From Aphrocallistes beatrix (taxonomy: Eukaryota > Porifera > Hexactinellida > Sceptrulophora > Aphrocallistidae): DNA of 64,000 bases. The position numbers and the translations under genes are program-made. Positions 10,773 to 21,335 of this stretch are shown here, one piece after another. The notes under the pieces are model-generated. The model ran no database searches. It saw only the letters and a list, made by a program, of their open reading frames with translations, and had not been told where the DNA came from. The stretch lies in NCBI GenBank assembly GCA_963281255.1, contig OY725501.1, forward strand, positions 573,882-637,881, given 5' to 3'. Position 1 is the stretch's first letter; each line of letters opens with the position of its first letter.

Positions 10773-12105
10773 TTTTAATGCTAATTTTGCACTGAGGTAC
10801 AATCAATAATTGAACAAGAGAACTATCAATTAATAATGTGCTATATAAGACTAAAGTGTTAAATATATATGTGCAATGGCAATTGTTACATTTATATCAA
10901 GTTACATGATACAGATACTTGTAGTCAAAACAAAACCATAGCTACCATGCACATATGTCCTAAACTACTTCGAGATAATAACTTAGTGTGGTTCTGTTAG
11001 GAAAAGTCTCATGCAATTATAAGTCCATATATGCCAAGCTTCCCGTTTATTATGGATCAAGTTGGCATATATAGAAACCTCACCAACCGTATCAGTGGCC
11101 ACAGTCCTATAAGTTGATTAATTCAATGAATATTGGTGTACGTATTTATAAGTATTTTTCTTTGGTTGTATAGGTTTTGGATGTCAGAAAGTGTTCTTCT
11201 CAAATAAATCCTATTCTTTCTTATTTCTTAATGACTGATAACTTGCTAGGAATTCCTATCATGATGCAATAGAAACAATCTAAATTCATCAAGTATATAG
11301 TGATAACTGCAATTTCCATATCTCTATTAAATATTTTATGGAACTGTGGTTCTGTCTATGGAGTTGTTATAGTTGAGTGTTAGTTCCCACTCTTGATTAG
11401 TTAGTTAGTTTATACTTCGTTACTTAGATACCAACTGTATTCGACCACCCAACTAGATTAGACCAGTAGGATATCTCTTATATACCGTTGCTCACTTACT
11501 ACTCTATTATTTACTTTCTGTATTCATTCAAAATTGTAAGTTCACTTCATCTGATAATAACTTATCGTACTTAGCCGTAACAGAGTCTTTACAATATACA
11601 TCGATATTTTCTGATTCTGATGGCAATGCACTTCATTGATATCCTTGATACGTCCCTCCTTGCAAATCGTTTGGCATATTTTCATTATTAACCATTAGTT
11701 GCTAGCGAGATATTTGCATTAAGAAATCCGACAAACGCTTAGTTAATATTTAGTTTATTGAACCACCAAAGCCTTTAATTAAACAATCTGAACTGAAACT
11801 TTCAAGCATAATATGATATCAACCATATTCTATTTGGATAGGTACAAACTTATTTCAAGACTTAACCCTATATATATTCATTACAGATCATATATCTAGT
11901 ATCTTATTTCATTGCTATTCTATCGATCTTTTTTTTGCGTTCAATTTGATATATATATATATACTCTCTCTCTTTCAGAGATGTCAGGTAGGTTTGTATA
12001 TAGCTAAATAAATTTTATTATAAAAAATCTTCAGACACTCTTTTGGGTGAACATTAATTGGACACGACAATTTACTTATCTTAGGTGACCAGGCAACCTA
12101 ACAAA
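10773..12105. repeat. duplicated upstream block of UBL copy C
   Basis: This is the longest 5' block of the family. It matches the orphan block at 22770-23725 as far as 'aggcaacctaac' near 12100, apart from a solo LTR at 11365-11582 and small indels. It is A/T-rich with no open frame. Confidence 0.75.
11365..11582. mobile_element. solo LTR
   Basis: A 218-bp insertion starts TGTTATAG and ends CGTAACA, giving the TGTTA...TAACA ends expected of an LTR. It is flanked by a 4-bp GAGT duplication (11361-11364, 11583-11586). The homologous orphan block holds the empty site 'ttgagtcttta' near 23249. A TATA-like 'cttatatacc' lies within it. The internal retroelement is absent, so it is probably a recombination product. 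Confidence 0.75.
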
Positions 12106-12289
12106 AATTCTTTAAAATTGTACCTCTAAGATCAATTCTCTTTCTCCATCGCAACGGTCCTCAAACCTTTTGCTATTATCCAATCTCGCGGTCTCTATCA
12201 AAAGGTGCATCACTTGCTGCCCATGAGTGTCTAATCCAAACGAAATATTATTACATCTTAGGAAATAAGTACTATCAAAAAACTGCTGC

Positions 12290-12545
12290 GGACGTCGCTA
12301 GAAATTTTTGTAGTTGGGGGCATATTAACCAGCTGGGGGGTCTGAGGGCGCTGTATGCCCCCCAGTGGGGTCCAGGGGCAAAGCTCCTGGAAGCTAACAC
12401 TAATTTATCCCACAATTTGGACAGATTCATCTCATTTTGGGGTTCTAGAGATACAAATTTCCTCCAATAATACTCCCCTCGCACCAATTATTTTATAATT
12501 TACTAAATAAATATTCAGACTTTATCCAGCCAGGGGAGAGCAACT
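12290..12545 (-). mobile_element. G/C-tracted non-autonomous element, minus orientation
   Basis: It shares 'ttcagactttatccagccag', 'ggtccaggggcaaagct' and 'tataatttac' blocks with 13720-14000, in the opposite orientation. It has no coding capacity. Confidence 0.6.
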
Positions 12546-12594
12546 GCCTACCCTCTGTTAAACGCGGTTTGTTCATATTATCGGTTTATTATTA

Positions 12595-12680
12595 CTACCG
12601 TTTTTTTCTTAATTCGGTTTATTCTTACTATTTTCATCTGGAAAGAGTTAGTAAGAAAAAACAGTTTCAACTGTACCTCA
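12595..12680. mobile_element. half of a pogo-like miniature element
   Basis: The end 'agaaaaaacagtttcaactg' followed by TA matches the right TIR of the elements at 49105-49246 and 51937-52097. The left end is degenerate. Confidence 0.5.
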
Positions 12681-13720
12681 CTTGGTCTTGCCTAGATACG
12701 CAGGTATGCGCAGGTAGAGCTTTAAAAACTTCATCCGCATGCGGATAAAACAGAATTATACGCCTGTGGATATCGCATGGGAATTCCGAGAATGAAAAAT
12801 TAAGTACGAATGAAAAAAATGTCATGATGTTGGAATAAAAAGGACACAGGTCATGTTAGCAAGGTACTGGGATAGATTGAATGTTCCAGAAACTTCCGTT
12901 CGATCGCGATAGTTTTTAGTTCGACCATTTTTGGAGATTCATATTGCTTTCTCTCCTCTCAATCATTGATATATTAAAATTTTCTATGCTATTACCAATT
13001 TGAATCTTTCTCAGGACCATTAAAAAGCCCTTAGCGCATGCGATAATTGTCTCTTAGATCATATGCTGTTTATTGCTAAAAAGATATCTGAAAAAAGTTC
13101 CAAGATTGCAACCGAATAGTTCAATATCCGGTTAGATCAAATATTATTTGTCAAATAGTTGATATTCGGTTGAGAACCGGATATCAGTATTCATATTCGG
13201 TTAGAGCAACCGAATATTATCAGTAATTCGTATTCGTTTAAGGAACTATTCCTAAATATTGATATTAAGCTCAATCATTTTCAACTTTGGTTGTAACAAA
13301 ACCTAGAAGGGACGGGAAGGGGATAAGCCTGGGATATCTATGTTTGACATGAGGTGCAACCTATCAGTTCTAATAGCTCTAAAAATATATCCCTTACACA
13401 CTTAGAGATTAGTTTGATGCTACTTTGGGACGAGCAAACAAATTATACTTAAGTATGTACTATAAATGTGGCCACTGATCCACATTTCAAATCCTATGAG
13501 TTCAGTACATTCGAATTCCCCCTCCCAGAGTTTTAGAAAATTTTGGAACTTTTTTTGGTGAGTTTGGGTATTCCTACGGAATTGGATGATCCCAGGCAGT
13601 ACTAGGGCAAATAACAAATCCGAGATACATACAATTAGTGACCTTAAATTCGTGACAGGATTATATGCAGTGTAACATCAATTTTAAATAATGTTGACGG
13701 GACGCCATGAACAAGGGAAA
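12681..13720. other. intergenic interval
   Basis: No gene is seen. Between 13110 and 13240 several 'attcggtt' / 'aaccgaat' motifs in both orientations form a small degenerate inverted cluster. Confidence 0.4.
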
Positions 13721-14000
13721 TATTCAGACTTTATCCAGCCAGGGGGGGGGGCAGTTGCCCCCCCCTGGCTGGATAAAGTCTGAATATTTATTTGGTAAAT
13801 TATAAAATAATTGGTTCGAGGGGAGTGTTAACAGAGGTAATTTGCATTTCTAGAACCTCAAAATTATATGAATCTGTTCAAATTATGGGATAAATTGGTG
13901 TTTTAGTTTCCAGTAGCTTTGCCCCTGGACCCAACTGGGGGGCTTAGACCCCCAGTTGATTGATATTCCCCCCTACAAATATTCCTGGCTATGCCCATGG
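13720..14000 (+). mobile_element. G/C-tracted non-autonomous element, plus orientation
   Basis: It is related to 12290-12545 in inverse orientation. Its left end, 13722-13785, is itself a perfect palindrome around a G-run/C-run ('gactttatccagccaggg' against 'ccctggctggataaagtc'). Confidence 0.6.
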
Positions 14001-14032
14001 CCATAAATTATTACTAAATCGATGTTATACAC

Positions 14033-14175
14033 CAGCGCTGTCCAACAGGCGGCCCGCGTTGCGTCCAAAATGCCTCTATCCATACCCATCCCGAGTGCAC
14101 GCCCCTGTATTGCGGCCCGCCACTAAATGGTATGAAGCAGTTGCGGCCCGGAGTAAATATAGTTGGACAGCCCTG
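14033..14175. mobile_element. 143-bp hAT-type miniature element
   Basis: TIRs CAGCGCTGTCCAAC and GTTGGACAGCCCTG are flanked by a perfect 8-bp duplication TTATACAC (14025-14032, 14176-14183), the hAT signature. The interior is G/C-rich ('ggcggcccgcg') and non-coding. Confidence 0.9.
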
Positions 14176-14183
14176 TTATACAC

Positions 14184-15360
14184 AATGGATGGAACTTGGT
14201 TCTCAAATACACACAGGAAACACAGGTTTCCATATTTGGATTACCATTCGAGCCCAGATATTGAGTAATGAATACGCAACAATGGTGTTACTTGTTTCGT
14301 TGGAAATGTAAACCCAACAAACATGACAATTTTAGTAGTAGTCTTTAATGTACTATATAGACTTTAATTTCTCAATGGAATTTAATTGTAGTATTTTATA
14401 CCTACCCCAGGGTCAGTAATATCATAATTCTTCCTCCTCCTCCTCTATAAACCTGAAATATATCTCTAGATGATATAATAACAGTGACATAGTAAATAAG
14501 ACTAAAATTTGCTAGTATACTACAAACCGTATATCCTCTAGTAAGCGTATTATCTAGTAAAATTTCACATGGTGTACAATTTGCAGATTTAGCATTGTTT
14601 CATTGGGGCTGAATTGCTTTATTTCTGGGATACGGAAAATGTAATGAACTGAAATAATACCTTTTATCTCCCTTCTTTGGTGATGTTATATTCATTTGCA
14701 AACTTGGTACTCAATCTGTTCTAAACCAGGGACGTTGCCAGGATTTTTCGTCAAGCGGGGACACAACACCAAGCTGGGAGTATGGGGACGCTTTAAGTCG
14801 GACCTGAGGGTGCATTGTAAGCCCTGAAAGCCGACGACATTAGTTTTATAATGTGCAAATTCTTCTAAATTAGATTACGTATATTACAATGCAATACTTG
14901 TCACAAAATGTAGTTGATTAATCCTGATAGGGGTGCGAAACACTGGTAAGTATGAATTAATAGATTCTGAAGCAACATTAAACCTAGGATGGGAAGGATG
15001 AATTGCATATATCTGACCTTAGCAGTGCTCAACACATCTGGTGGTTTGGTTTTAGTATAGTTGGAGTATGAAGGGATTTTCTTTGGACATAATACTGTCG
15101 TGAATAAGCCATACTTTTACATACGTACAAGTAATTCCATTTTAACCTCGCCATTTTAGTCCAGCTCCTAGTATGTTAATATGAGATTCCTTATGTCATG
15201 ATCGGCGAGTGACTTTCGACCATACTTCCGTCCGTCCATCTGCTCACTCCTGGAAATTCTATTGGGCCGAATTGCACCAAATTTGGACCATAAATTCCTG
15301 GTGGAGATTTGAAACTGGATCTAAATTATGAAATATCTTGACACCTTTTCGCAAAAGTTG
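14184..15360. other. intergenic interval
   Basis: No gene, RNA or complete element is recognised. A 'ccgtccgtccatctg' fragment near 15230 resembles the edge of the element at 8310-9043. Confidence 0.4.
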
Positions 15361-15362
15361 TG

Positions 15363-15425
15363 CAGAATTCAGGGATTTAACATCAGAATTCAGGGATTTA
15401 ACATCAGAATTCAGGGATTTAACAT
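15363..15425. repeat. 21-bp tandem repeat, three copies
   Basis: The motif 'agaattcagggatttaac' plus 'atc' is repeated three times without change. Confidence 0.9.
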
Positions 15426-15726
15426 TCAGTTGGCTTTGATTTTATTGATTAATAGGGATTATACCTAACTCAATGAACATATACAAATTAGAATCACTCT
15501 CTAGCCTAGCCTAAAGAAAGGATTATTCATATTTTCACACCTTGCCTCAAAATGTTAGAATTGTGGTGAGTTTTAATCTAACAGCGGAATTAATATAATT
15601 GGTCAATATAGAATAGAGCTGACTCAATACACATAAAGCCAGAATTACTCTCTAAACTTGAAATTAATTTGGCTGAAATAAAAAAATGTTGATAAAACAT
15701 AACTCTGCGTCGATCAATAAAATTAT

Positions 15727-16000
15727 AGAGATTTAATATCACAGTTGGCTTTAATTTTATTGACGAATAGGGATTACACTTTACTCAATGCGCATAAACA
15801 ATTTAGAAACACGTTCTCAAGTCTAAACTTGAAATTTGATTAACTGAAATGAAAAAAAATGTCCGAGTTTTGAACTTTTTTCTCATTTCAGCCAATCAAA
15901 TTTCAAGTTTAGAGTGTAATTAGAACTTGTTTATGCGCAGAGTTAAGTGTAACCCCTATTGGTCAATAAAATCAAAGCCAACTGTAATATTAAAACACTA
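15727..16000. repeat. imperfect long hairpin
   Basis: The arm 15727-15855 ('atcacagttggctttaattt...tcaagtctaaacttg') pairs with 15880-16000 ('atttcaagtttagagtgt...aatcaaagccaactgt'), leaving a short loop. Related half-copies lie at 15420-15720. It is probably a foldback-type element. Confidence 0.75.
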
Positions 16001-16374
16001 CAATTTAATTGGTCAGCAGAGTTATGTTTTGTAAAGTGATTTTAACCTGTTTTTATAGCGAAAGATGCATATTTGCCAGTCAAAAAGTGTCCCTTGAACC
16101 AAGTTTTACTGCCAAAGTTGCATGTAGGGTTGCAGTCGTCCGGGTTTGAAGCAATTTGTCCAAAGTCCGGATTTAGTATTATTTTGTCGGATTATGAAAA
16201 AGTATAGTTTTCTCGTGACTTAATACTATCGTGAATGAGCCATGATTTTACATATGTAGTTCTATTTTAACCTCTCGAATTATATACAAGCGCGCGCTTC
16301 AAGCCGCTGGTGAACACTTTGTATAAGTCGACCGATCTCCAGGCTCCTAATCTCAATTATTATCACTAAACTAT

Positions 16375-16525
16375 AGGTGCATATCATTGCCATCTGAAGC
16401 TTATAAAAAGTGGTAAGGCCATTGCCATGATGTAGATCGAAAGTGGTTCATCCACCATATAACTAGTAGTTTATAAAAAAAAGTGCTGAGGTCATGGCCT
16501 TACCAGTCGCACCACCGCATACGGC
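16375..16525. repeat. dispersed repeat, also at 42755-42905
   Basis: Both copies hold 'tggtaag(g/a)ccattg', a 'ggttcatcc'-like middle and 'aggtcatggcct'. The family is unknown. Confidence 0.55.
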
Positions 16526-16973
16526 CATGTATAGGCAAATTTACTATAAAAAGGGTAATGATTACGTTATCATGCATGTTGAGTAAGTATTTTCTATCGA
16601 TATATAATGATAATGTAGACAATATTATTTTGTATGTGTACTAGTAGTATGTATCCATTTAGAGTTTGTGCTATATCTTATTAAGTTACTTGTACAAGCA
16701 TATTAGTCAATTAGTTTGATTATTGATGCTTCATGCGATCATGATGACGTTATAACTTGTCAAGAACCTGTCAGCAGCATATGTGTCGAATTCTGTATTG
16801 AAGTTCGAAAAGGCAAATTTTACGGCTAGTAGTGTACATGTAGCGAAATAATTCGCCATTTAGTGGGGTTGCTTACATCTAAATTTTGCATTGCATCTAC
16901 TGACTTTTCGAATACAGCCCCTCCCCCTGGACTCAGCGCATGTGGTGGTTTATCACTTTTCTTCTTCATGTTA

Positions 16974-17104
16974 CAGAGGGGTAGGAAGATGATTTTAGAT
17001 GGGAGGGTCACCATTGGGACTCTGTTTATATATATATAATTGCGCCACCGGGATCTCTGAAAAAGTGGGTGGCTGGCACTCCCTTCGCTTCCTACCCCCT
17101 GCTG
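16974..17104. mobile_element. 131-bp miniature element with a 3-bp TTA duplication
   Basis: The ends CAGAGGGGTAGGAAG and CTTCCTACCCCCTGCTG are inverted. It is flanked by TTA on both sides (16971-16973, 17105-17107). NLR2's flank has the uninterrupted site 'catgttaatag' near 25668, so the insertion postdates the duplication. A 3-bp duplication fits the PIF/Harbinger or CACTA-like groups. Its right part supplies an ATG at 17069 that falsely extends the NLR1 frame. Confidence 0.8.
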
Positions 17105-17158
17105 TTAATAAAAGTTAAAAATGTTGATTGTATGTTTTTAACCAATATAGACAAAATT

Positions 17159-20100
17159 ATGACTGTTTCAGAACAAAGTCCTGCATATTCACGTAAAATA
17201 TCACAAAGTGATGAAGCAGGCGGAACTCGAAATAGCGTAAAGAATATGATAGACAAACTTTCCAGTATACCTGAAGAAGATTGGAGATATATTCTATTTA
17301 AATATGGGCATAAAGTGGAAGGGTATTTGAGTTTAAAAAAGGCTTTTAGAATTGGTTTGAGGGTTGGTCTTATTACAAAAGATCTTGGAACCTTGAAATC
17401 AAATCTGCGAATAATGAATAGAAATGATTTACTCCAAAAACTTCCAGAAGAGCCAGACACGCTTTCAGGTGTCTCTGATACTGAATTTAGAAAAATCTTC
17501 AAAAGCGAAACATTAGGTGAAGACAAACTAGAACAATGGAAAAAGGTCCTAAAAAGACACATCATATATCAAAATACCAGTGTAGAACCTATCCTAGGTC
17601 AAGGAATGAAGGAAATAAGCGATATATATATTCCTCTGACAGTAATTGAACAAGATTCATACAGAAAGGTTCTGGAAAGACCAGAAACAAATAGTGAATT
17701 AGAATTACTAGCAAAATATGGAAGCAAACAGAAGGGTGAAGATTGTGAACAGCAATGTAACGAAAACAAACAACATATAGAAAATAATACCTTGATGTGT
17801 CAATTTGAAAGGCGTAACCTAATTGAGGTGCTTTGCTGTAGAAATACAAGTATGCCTACTAAAGTTAATCAGGAGAAATCATTGTGTCTCACTGGGAATC
17901 CTGGAAGTGGAAAAACGTTCTTGAGTACTAAGATTGCCCTTTTATATGGTAAAAGTGAACTAGACCAATTTGATTTTTGCTTGTCCATTCCTTGTCGTGA
18001 TCCAGAATGGCATCAACTCGAACAAACAAGAGAGAATTCAGTAAATACCATAGATGAAAAACTTGTACTAAGTTGGTTAAAGCTTGGAATGAATCCGAAT
18101 TTTAAATGGTCAGAAGATCTTTCGGAACAGCTCTTTAACAATGACGGCGAAGGCCTTTTGTTAATCATAGATAGTGTTGATGAATTTACGAAAGAAGTTC
18201 CTTTCAATCAAACAATCTTATCTTCGTTATTACACAGAAAAATTCTATCGAAATCCACAATTATATTAACCAGCAGACCAGGCGTTTGGTTTGACATCAC
18301 GAGTGAGAACTCCGATATTTTAATCGAATCCCAATTCCACGTTTTAGGATTTTCACCTACAAATCGAGATATTTTTTTCAGAAACACACTAAAGGATGAG
18401 TCCAAAATAAATGAGTGTTATGAATTGTTTCATTATCATTACGAAATTGCTCTACTCTCTCTTATTCCTGTAAATGCCTCATTCTTTGCTCATTTATTCA
18501 ATTCAGATGCATCCAAACTCAGTTACACTCTAACTAAACTCTTCTCCTCTCTTGTTCTCTACCTAATAAGACGCCAATTATCTAGAATGAAACTCGAAAG
18601 CTACATCAAAGTTGAGAATCTACACGAATTGGATAAAAATATTTTAGATTGTCTCTACGAAATCGGTGAAGTAGCATACAGTGGTGTTGCAAGTAGAGAC
18701 TTGAGGTTTACAAAGATGATTCCACTCGAATTGGGAGGAAGAAAGTTTAATAGCGATTGGTTAGGTTTAGTAAATGTCCAAATCAAATTGGACCCCTCTG
18801 GTAAAGAAATCAAAGAATGGTCTTTCAGCCATTTAACCATGCAAGAATATGTTTCTGCTCAATGGTTAAGTAGCATAAAGTGGTTCGAAATATGTTTAAT
18901 AACTAGATACGTTGTGAGTTCTACGGAAACATTCAGCACGTTTAAAATGGTTCTGAGATTTGTTTGTGGTATTCTTGGCCCTGATGCACAAAATACGATA
19001 TACATTGCATTCAAGTATTATTTAATCAAACCAGTCGAATTTAAGCTCCTATCGCAGTTTCAACAATTGTGCTATCAAGATACTACATCCCAGAGTGATG
19101 GAATATTTGACAAAAATGATAATTTCTTTAAATCTTCAGATTTGGAGGCATTCACAAAACAATTTCTATCAATGATTTCACTCGTAGTAGAAGCTGATTC
19201 AGAAACTTTGAAACAAGGCCAACGTCCACCAAAAGACCCTTCGTTATACATTCGTAGTAAAATTGAACCCAGTGAATGGTTAAATTTCACAAAATCGATG
19301 AAATACCTCGAGAAAATTCATCTATTATACTTTATTACAGATTTTCTCACTTGTGAAGAGTTTGAATTATTCCTGAAAAATATTAAATATTGTGAACTCG
19401 AGTACTTAGCAATTAAGTTTAAGGAGAAGGATTATAACAAAATAATGCCATACATTGAAATTCTAAATAAATTTGAAATTCCTACAACAAAAGTATGCTT
19501 TGATCTAATAAAATGTGACTTGTCCAATAGCAATCAATCTGCAATGGTTAACTTATGGGACAAAATCAGCATTAATTCCCTTCGCCTATTAAATAATAAC
19601 ATGTCAGTGCTTGAACATTTTTCTTCTCATCTAATTTCGCTCAAAAATGTTTACTTCAGCCCTAAAAATTCGGAAACATACACCAATCTGGAACCTTTGC
19701 TCGAAAATACAAAATTGCAAGGATTACACCTCTTTAAAATCCCTGAATACTATTTCCAAAGGCTATTCTCAGCTATTCCATCCTTCACATGTTTGGAAGA
19801 GGTTTCACTTCATTCAAATAAAGCTCACTCGATACTCCCCATATTGATATCATCATGCTCTAAACTGACACACTTGAGCATTTGCAGTGACTCTAAATCA
19901 GATCAAGACTATTCAGAAGATCTCCTACAACTTATTATGAAGCATGAAAACTCATTGAAGACATTGCAACTTTTTTCTTTAGATAAGATTGGCCATAAAA
20001 ATCTAAACTCCATTTTCGATTCTCTCCAATCGTGTCATAATCTGGTACGCCTACACCTAGAAGATTGTGATATAACTTTTGATACTGATTCGCTATCAGA

Positions 20101-20407
20101 GTTAAAGATGCCAGAAAATTTGATTTGTTTAGAGGTGATAAACGTTTCTCTGACAGATGCTGGTTTAAAAGTCCTAATTCGAATGTTTCCTTTCCACAAA
20201 ACTTTGAGATACATAAAGATAATTGATTGTATATTAACCTCGAATTCTTGCGAACGTCTACGCAACCTCGTGTACACTTTAAAACGGCTGAAGGAATTTG
20301 AAGTATCTGATGAACTCTCCAAGCCTGATGATGAGCCAATCAAAATTCTCCGGAAAGTGGTTGAGAGTTTGTCTGCTAATTTTACTCCTCCAGCACTGGT
20401 AAGATAA
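17159..20407 (+). CDS. NLR1: DED-like/NACHT/LRR receptor
   Basis: This is a cytoplasmic NOD-like receptor of 1082 residues, counted from the ATG at 17159 (MTVSEQSPAYSRK). Upstream in-frame ATGs at 17132 and 17069 are less likely, and 17069 lies in a transposon. Residues about 27-100 look like a death-effector fold (LITKDLGTLKSNLRIMNRND). The NACHT domain has Walker A GNPGSGKT at 246-253, Walker B GLLLIIDSVDEF at 332-343, the ILTSRPGVW sensor at about 373-381 and the HLTMQEYVSAQW helix near 557-568. Irregular leucine-rich repeats fill about 730-1060 (LVRLHLEDCDITF, LEVINVSLTDAGL). By family knowledge it would oligomerise on ligand binding and recruit DED adaptors or caspases. The frame ends ...PPALVR*, but CTG|GTAAGA at 20396-20404 is a good donor shared with NLR2, so the true C-terminus may be spliced. 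Confidence 0.9.
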   Translation: MTVSEQSPAYSRKISQSDEAGGTRNSVKNMIDKLSSIPEEDWRYILFKYGHKVEGYLSLKKAFRIGLRVGLITKDLGTLKSNLRIMNRNDLLQKLPEEPDTLSGVSDTEFRKIFKSETLGEDKLEQWKKVLKRHIIYQNTSVEPILGQGMKEISDIYIPLTVIEQDSYRKVLERPETNSELELLAKYGSKQKGEDCEQQCNENKQHIENNTLMCQFERRNLIEVLCCRNTSMPTKVNQEKSLCLTGNPGSGKTFLSTKIALLYGKSELDQFDFCLSIPCRDPEWHQLEQTRENSVNTIDEKLVLSWLKLGMNPNFKWSEDLSEQLFNNDGEGLLLIIDSVDEFTKEVPFNQTILSSLLHRKILSKSTIILTSRPGVWFDITSENSDILIESQFHVLGFSPTNRDIFFRNTLKDESKINECYELFHYHYEIALLSLIPVNASFFAHLFNSDASKLSYTLTKLFSSLVLYLIRRQLSRMKLESYIKVENLHELDKNILDCLYEIGEVAYSGVASRDLRFTKMIPLELGGRKFNSDWLGLVNVQIKLDPSGKEIKEWSFSHLTMQEYVSAQWLSSIKWFEICLITRYVVSSTETFSTFKMVLRFVCGILGPDAQNTIYIAFKYYLIKPVEFKLLSQFQQLCYQDTTSQSDGIFDKNDNFFKSSDLEAFTKQFLSMISLVVEADSETLKQGQRPPKDPSLYIRSKIEPSEWLNFTKSMKYLEKIHLLYFITDFLTCEEFELFLKNIKYCELEYLAIKFKEKDYNKIMPYIEILNKFEIPTTKVCFDLIKCDLSNSNQSAMVNLWDKISINSLRLLNNNMSVLEHFSSHLISLKNVYFSPKNSETYTNLEPLLENTKLQGLHLFKIPEYYFQRLFSAIPSFTCLEEVSLHSNKAHSILPILISSCSKLTHLSICSDSKSDQDYSEDLLQLIMKHENSLKTLQLFSLDKIGHKNLNSIFDSLQSCHNLVRLHLEDCDITFDTDSLSELKMPENLICLEVINVSLTDAGLKVLIRMFPFHKTLRYIKIIDCILTSNSCERLRNLVYTLKRLKEFEVSDELSKPDDEPIKILRKVVESLSANFTPPALVR

Positions 20408-20817
20408 ATAGCAATAATCAGTGGCGTACCGACGAATAATAAAATTTATTAGGTTCGGAGTAAAATCTTAAATGTCGCCCAAATGAAATACCAGTGGCAG
20501 AAGAAGGATTTTGTGGTTGGGAACTCAACATCCAGTTGGGTATCTACGGGGGCGCTGTAAGCTCTTGGAAGCTGAAAACTTTTGTTTTATAATATTATCC
20601 TTCTAAGTCAGTATATGCTTATCCCCAGCAAATTCTAAAGTTTTGCAATATTTATCACAAAATTTAATAAATTGATTACGTCATGTCATAACCAATCCAA
20701 TGTTGGAAATTATGTGATTCCCAGACCCAAAGTTAAAGAGTTCCAGGCCAAAATCATAGTATGAAAATTTTCCCTTTCAGTTCATTTGATGCGTATTAAT
20801 AATATTTTCTTTCTTAG

Positions 20818-20838
20818 GTTACGGAATCTTTGAAGTAA
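20818..20838 (+). CDS. candidate terminal micro-exon of NLR1
   Basis: If splicing uses the donor at 20399, the acceptor 'ttttctttcttag' ending at 20817 joins in phase 0 to GTTACGGAATCTTTGAAGTAA. The tail would then be VTESLK instead of VR. The same acceptor is conserved near 29902 in the NLR2 duplication. This is inference from paired sites only. Confidence 0.4.
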   Translation, partial: VTESLK

Positions 20839-21182
20839 CAAAGCTCAAACCCCACCCAGGAAAACTATATTCTATATTTTATAACATTGCAATGACATTA
20901 TTATATGCATATGCTTAATAACCTTTGTAGTAGTTGTATATACTCTTTGACTATCGTTTTTGTTTTAATGGACTGATTGTAATTGTTTTCTCGTTTATTC
21001 GAATTCTTTTAAATCTACCTATCCTCTGATACCTAAAAGAGGGGGAAAATACTTTTTACATTTTCATCACCATCATTCCATTTCAAATACTAATCTATGT
21101 AGTTATGAAAAAGAAACCTTAGTCTCTTTAGACAAATTTTATCAAGGGAACTTTTCTTTTTAGTAATTTCGTCCAGATTTAG

Positions 21183-21335
21183 GCAGTGCAGTGGAATTTG
21201 CTTCTTTGCAACTCAGGTTTTGTTTACGAAAATGTTGCTAATACGTGAAGTTGCTAATAAGGGAACAGAATTAATATAAAATCTACACTTGAGACTTAAA
21301 ATTGGTTGCTAATAGGCGAATTCCAACGTACTAGT
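21183..21335. mobile_element. pogo-like miniature element, 'gctaataag' family
   Basis: Ends 'cagtggaatttgctt' and 'ggcgaattccaac' carry internal 'ttgctaata' motifs. The same element is present at the matching place beside NLR2 (30265-30410), so it was there before the duplication. Confidence 0.65.

Noticed and set aside
17092..17565. Minus-strand frames across the NLR genes (also 19935-20343, 25750-26130, 28566-28884)
   Set aside because: They are antisense shadows of the NACHT-LRR coding sequence and recur at the same places in both paralogues because the coding strand is conserved.
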